From positions 62,001 through 126,000 of the forward strand of contig JAIXWM010000008.1 in assembly GCA_027491255.1 (NCBI GenBank): a DNA stretch of 64,000 nucleotides. The letters run 5' to 3'. Origin of the DNA: Rubrivivax sp. GTDB lineage: Bacteria; Pseudomonadota; Gammaproteobacteria; Burkholderiales; Burkholderiaceae_C. The notes under the pieces were generated by a model. It did no database searches and was not told where the DNA came from. It saw only the letters and a list, made by a program, of their open reading frames with translations. The position numbers and the translations under genes were made by a program. Positions within the stretch are counted from its first letter, which is position 1. Every line of letters starts with the position of its first letter. Shown one piece after another: positions 60,873-64,000 of this stretch.

Positions 60873-61859
60873 TCAGTTCACCTTCAGGTTGAGCTGGGTG
60901 ATGAGGGCCTTGAAGTAGGCGCTGTCACGGTCGATCTCGGCCTTGAACCGGGCGCCGTCGGCCACGGAATAGCCCAGGTTGAGCTTGTCCATCGCCTCCT
61001 TCACGGCGGGGTCCTGCGCGGCCTTCATGGCGGCCTCTGACAGCTTCGCCAGGACATCGGGCGGCAGTCCCCTCGGCGCACCCAACCCGCGCCAGGTGCC
61101 GATGGCCAGGTCGATGCGCCGCTCCTTCAGTGTGGGCACGCTCTCGAAGCCTTTCAGCCTTTGGTCGCCCATCACTGCCAACATCCGCAACCTGCCCGAG
61201 GCCACCTGCGACGAGACTTCCGACGGTGAAGGCACCACGGCATCAATGTGGCCGCCCAGCAAGGCCACCACGGCTGGGGCGTTGCCCTGGTACGGGATGT
61301 GGTTGAACGTGACGCCCAGCTTTTGCTGCAGGCCCAGGGCTGCCAGGTGGGAGACCCCGCCCACACCTGCGTTACCAAAGCGCAGGCCATCCTTGCTGCG
61401 TTTGGCAGCGTCCACGAGCTCCTCGATGGTGTTCCAGGGGGACTGGGCGCTCACGGCCAGCACCACGGGATCCTGGTTGAGGCGGACGATGGGCACGAAG
61501 TCCTCGGGCTGGTATCTGCCGATGCCCAGGTGGGGCAGGATCACCATCTCGAGCGTCATCATCGCGATCTTGTAGCCGTCGGGTTTGCTCTGCGCCACCT
61601 CGCCCAGGCCGATCGCACCGCTGGCTCCGGGCCGGTTGAGCACGGTGAAGGGCTGGCTGAAGTGTTTCTTGGCGGCCTCGGCGAACACTCGGGCCAGCAC
61701 GTCGGTGCCGCCGCCGGCGCCGAACGGCACCACCAGTTCCACCGCCCGGTTGGGATAGGCGTCGCCCGATTGCGCAAAGGCCAAGGGCGAGGTGGCTGCG
61801 AGCGGCCAGGCGCTCATGGCGACCAGTCCGGCTCTGCGGGTGATTCCTGAAGGCTTCAT
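60873..61859 (-). CDS. Bug-family tripartite tricarboxylate transporter receptor
   Basis: A 328-residue periplasmic receptor. A signal peptide (MKPSGITRRAGLVAMSAWPL, ending near AFAQ) precedes YPNRAVELVVPFGAGGGTD and FSQPFTVLNRPGASG, a variant of the usual IVENR strand. It is divergent from the DHDPS-fold/DhaK genes and upstream of IclR on its own strand. This suggests that all four serve one carboxylate substrate. No TctA/TctB genes are nearby. The ATG at 61859 begins the signal peptide. Confidence 0.88.
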   Translation of the reverse strand: MKPSGITRRAGLVAMSAWPLAATSPLAFAQSGDAYPNRAVELVVPFGAGGGTDVLARVFAEAAKKHFSQPFTVLNRPGASGAIGLGEVAQSKPDGYKIAMMTLEMVILPHLGIGRYQPEDFVPIVRLNQDPVVLAVSAQSPWNTIEELVDAAKRSKDGLRFGNAGVGGVSHLAALGLQQKLGVTFNHIPYQGNAPAVVALLGGHIDAVVPSPSEVSSQVASGRLRMLAVMGDQRLKGFESVPTLKERRIDLAIGTWRGLGAPRGLPPDVLAKLSEAAMKAAQDPAVKEAMDKLNLGYSVADGARFKAEIDRDSAYFKALITQLNLKVN

Positions 61860-62068
61860 GCGGATTCCTGTAGGGGTTGAGGTGGTGACTTCAGCCAAAG
61901 CGTCCGGATTGCGGAATACTTGACCGAAATGCGGAACGCTGAGACACTTTATGAACCGGCCCCCCCCGTGTCAAGTGCTGAACACCCTGATCTGCGCACT
62001 TCACGGTCTCCCGGTTCCGCGGTCCGCATCGGCGCACCCCTCACAAGATCCTCCACAGGAACCCCAAG
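61860..62068. promoter_or_regulatory. Divergent control region of the Bug/IclR and DHDPS/DhaK genes
   Basis: This 209-bp region carries the promoters of both divergent units. Two direct copies of TGCGGAA (61910-61916 and 61930-61936) are spaced 20 bp apart, about two helical turns, and the inverted form TTCCGC occurs at 62015-62020. This spacing fits an IclR dimer-of-dimers site, but the assignment is inferred. Confidence 0.4.
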
Positions 62069-62974
62069 ATGAGCTCCATGACCCCCGATCTGCGCCATCT
62101 CTTGCACGGCGTTTTGCCCCCCATTGCCATGCCCTTCGACGAGCAGGGTCGCCTGGTGCGAAACGCCATGCGTGAGCAGATCGACCTGATCGTCAACGCC
62201 GGCGCCAATGGCGTGGTGGTGGGGGGCAGCACGGGCGAGGGCCACACCTTGTCGGACGCCGAGTTCGTCGATTCGATGCAGGACGCCTACGAAGCCACCG
62301 CCGGGCGCGTGCCCTTCCTGGCTGGCCTCATCGTCAACAGCACGGTGCAGGCCATTCGGCGCACGCGCATGCTGGAGGGCATGAAGGTGGTCGCATTGCA
62401 GGTCACTCCCGTCCACTACCTCTTCAAACCCGACGAGCGCGCGACCATCGAGCATTTCCGCACCATTTGGGAGGAAACCGGCATTCCCATCCTCATCTAC
62501 AACGTGATCCCGTGGAACTACCTGAGCGTGGATTCCATGCTCCGGATCATGGACGAGGTGCCGGGCGTGATCGGCATGAAGCAGAGCAGCGGCGATCTGA
62601 AGTCGTTGTCGGACCTGCTGCTCAACGTCAAGGAGCCCAACATCGTGTTGAGTGGGATCGACGCCCTGCTGTACCCCGGCTTCGCCCTGGGCATGCACGG
62701 CGCCATCTCGGCCCTGACCAGTGCCGTGCCCGGGCCCGTGGTCCGTCTTCAGAACATGGTCAAGGCCGGCCGGCACGACGAGGCCCGCCAGTTGCACTTT
62801 CACCTCAACCGGCTGTGGAACACGCTACCGCACGAGATCCTGCCGGGCTGCGTCAAGTACATCCAGCATCTGCAGGGCCTGCCGCTGTACCACCCGCGTG
62901 CGCCCATGGTCCCGCCTGACGAGGGCCTGAAGGCGCGCATCGCCCAGGCGCTGCGGCCGGTGTTGGCGGCCTGA
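62069..62974 (+). CDS. Dihydrodipicolinate synthase-family aldolase
   Basis: A 301-residue class I lyase. The Schiff-base lysine is Lys171 in VIGMKQSSGD, the proton-relay tyrosine is Tyr144 in LIYNVIP, and the GG-S-TGEGHTL loop is close to the DapA/NanA consensus. It probably cleaves or forms a 2-oxo acid, pyruvate plus an aldehyde. Immediately downstream is a DhaK-type kinase subunit, which suggests that the aldehyde or ketone product is phosphorylated. ACAGGA about 12 bp before the ATG is a weak ribosome-binding site. Confidence 0.88.
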   Translation: MSSMTPDLRHLLHGVLPPIAMPFDEQGRLVRNAMREQIDLIVNAGANGVVVGGSTGEGHTLSDAEFVDSMQDAYEATAGRVPFLAGLIVNSTVQAIRRTRMLEGMKVVALQVTPVHYLFKPDERATIEHFRTIWEETGIPILIYNVIPWNYLSVDSMLRIMDEVPGVIGMKQSSGDLKSLSDLLLNVKEPNIVLSGIDALLYPGFALGMHGAISALTSAVPGPVVRLQNMVKAGRHDEARQLHFHLNRLWNTLPHEILPGCVKYIQHLQGLPLYHPRAPMVPPDEGLKARIAQALRPVLAA

Positions 62975-63013
62975 TCGCGCCGGCTGCCCGCCGATTCACC
63001 GAGGCCGAGAACG

Positions 63014-64000
63014 ATGAAGAAGTTCCTGAACCAACCAGGCGACTACGTCGACGAGATGCTCGAGGGCCTGTGCTCGGCGCACCCGGGACAGTACCGCCAA
63101 CTGCCCGGGCGCCCGCGCGTCGTCCTGCGCGCGGCCCCACCCCGGCCCGGCAAGGTGGGCATCGTCACAGGCGGCGGCTCCGGGCACTTGCCGATGTTCG
63201 TGGGCTACGTCGGCCCGGGCCTGCTGGATGCCTGCGCTGTGGGCAACGTCTTCGCCGGGCAGACAGTGGCAGACGCCGAGGCCGCGATGCGCGCCGTGAG
63301 CGCTGGCGCCGGGGTCTTGCAGTTGTACGGCAACTACGGCGGCGACAAGATGAACTTCAACCTCGCGGCCGAGGCGCTGCAGGACGAGGGCGTGGAGGTG
63401 CGGGCCGTGCGGGTGGCCGACGACGTGGCCAGTGCTGCGGCGTCGCAGCGCCAACTGCGCCGCGGCGTGGCGGGCATGGTCTACGCGTTCAAGCTGGCAG
63501 GCGCCTGCGCCGAGGCCGGAGGCAAGCTGGAGGAGGTCGCCGCGGTGGCGCAGCAGGCTTGCGACAGCCTGCGCAGCGTGGGCGTGGCGCTGTCACCCTG
63601 CACCATTCCTGAAGCGGGCCGACCGGGCTTCGACATCGGGGCAGACGACATGGCCTTCGGCATGGGCATTCACGGGGAGCCGGGCCTGTGGACCGGCCCC
63701 CTTCAGACGGCCGATCAGGTGGCCCAGACCATGCTCGAGGCCGTCCTGCCGGAACTCGGCCTATCGCGCGGCGACCGTGTGTCGGTCATGGTCAACAGCT
63801 TGGGCGCCACCCCGCTGGAGGAACTCTACATCCTGTACCGCGCAGTCGAGCGCAGCCTCCGAATGCAGGGGCAGACGGTTGTGGCTCCCCTCATCGGACA
63901 GTACGCCACCTCCATGGAGATGGCCGGGGCCTCGCTCAGCGTGCTGCGCCTCGACGGCCGGTTGGAGCCGCTGCTGCTGGCGCCGGCCGGCTCGCCGTTC
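63014..64000 (+). CDS. Dihydroxyacetone kinase subunit DhaK-like (3' truncated by window)
   Basis: The open frame from the ATG at 63014 runs 329 codons to the window end without a stop. It shows the DhaK features in order: the N-terminal MKKFLNQP, the phosphate/substrate loop GGGSGHLP (His58), LYGNYGGDKMNF, and the substrate-binding histidine His220 in GIHGEPG. In the family this histidine forms a covalent hemiaminal with dihydroxyacetone. Only a few residues should be missing. A DhaL partner would be expected just downstream. Pairing with a DHDPS-fold aldolase suggests a ketose- or erythrulose-type substrate, not necessarily dihydroxyacetone. Confidence 0.88.
   Translation, partial: MKKFLNQPGDYVDEMLEGLCSAHPGQYRQLPGRPRVVLRAAPPRPGKVGIVTGGGSGHLPMFVGYVGPGLLDACAVGNVFAGQTVADAEAAMRAVSAGAGVLQLYGNYGGDKMNFNLAAEALQDEGVEVRAVRVADDVASAAASQRQLRRGVAGMVYAFKLAGACAEAGGKLEEVAAVAQQACDSLRSVGVALSPCTIPEAGRPGFDIGADDMAFGMGIHGEPGLWTGPLQTADQVAQTMLEAVLPELGLSRGDRVSVMVNSLGATPLEELYILYRAVERSLRMQGQTVVAPLIGQYATSMEMAGASLSVLRLDGRLEPLLLAPAGSPF

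Noticed and set aside
63014..64000. Assigning the DhaK-type gene to glycerol metabolism
   Set aside because: The neighbours are an aldolase, an IclR regulator and a Bug receptor, not glycerol genes, and the end of the gene and any DhaL partner are outside the window.

Overview
The window is strongly GC-rich and looks like chromosome of a betaproteobacterium of the order Burkholderiales, most likely Comamonadaceae or a close relative. This rests on three things seen in the sequence: seven solitary Bug-family (tripartite tricarboxylate receptor) binding proteins, the chromosomal maintenance block mnmG-rsmG-parA-parB, and dispersed extragenic repeats of a kind common in these genomes. No rRNA, tRNA, CRISPR array or intact mobile element was recognised. 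Identifications come from reading motifs and lengths, without database searches.

Layout. (1) 1-17.5 kb is a patchwork of small catabolic units: a DeoR regulator divergent from a TRZ/ATZ-type amidohydrolase; a decayed LysR fragment; an enolase-superfamily enzyme; an IS1595-like transposase remnant; an FMN 2-hydroxy-acid dehydrogenase with a second enolase-superfamily enzyme and a Bug receptor; a minus-strand run of SnoaL-like protein, CxxC carboxymuconolactone-decarboxylase-like protein, Bug receptor, nitrilase-type amidase and a small ABM-like protein; and a LysR regulator divergent from a membrane protein, a pirin and an Old-Yellow-Enzyme-type reductase. (2) 17.8-38 kb is a coherent sugar-acid island. 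On the minus strand it has an RraA-fold aldolase, glucarate dehydratase, aldose 1-epimerase, two more enolase-superfamily dehydratases and a peptide/oligosaccharide-class ABC importer. From a shared control region it reads out divergently into a DHDPS-fold enzyme, a FadR-type GntR regulator, a PhyH dioxygenase, uronate dehydrogenase, a beta-propeller lactonase, a formylglycine-type sulfatase without export signal and an acyl-CoA synthetase. Together these suggest import of a (possibly sulfated) uronide and the oxidative route uronate -> aldarolactone -> aldarate -> 5-dehydro-4-deoxyglucarate -> central metabolism. (3) 37.9-47.7 kb holds a glutathione transferase, a glutaredoxin-fold protein lacking its cysteines, a KDG-type kinase, a MarR regulator, a second DHDPS-fold enzyme, three Bug receptors, a TauD-type dioxygenase, and a periplasmic PQQ-type dehydrogenase with its dihaem cytochrome c.

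(4) 47.9-59.8 kb is the conserved, probably origin-proximal part: small overlapping genes (including a DUF1653-GNAT fusion), mnmG, rsmG, a lipocalin, a MazE/MazF pair with a palindromic operator, a LysE-type exporter, parA, an acetyltransferase, argC on the other strand, parB and a formate/nitrite-family channel. Three parS-type sites lie inside mnmG and rsmG, a few kb upstream of parA and parB. (5) 59.9-64 kb is a third sugar-acid-type unit: an IclR regulator and Bug receptor divergent from a DHDPS-fold aldolase and a dihydroxyacetone-kinase DhaK-type subunit cut by the window end.

The most novel-looking material is the uronate/sulfatase island at 18.4-36 kb with its candidate GntR operators, and the recurring module of DHDPS-fold enzyme, sugar kinase and orphan Bug receptor.
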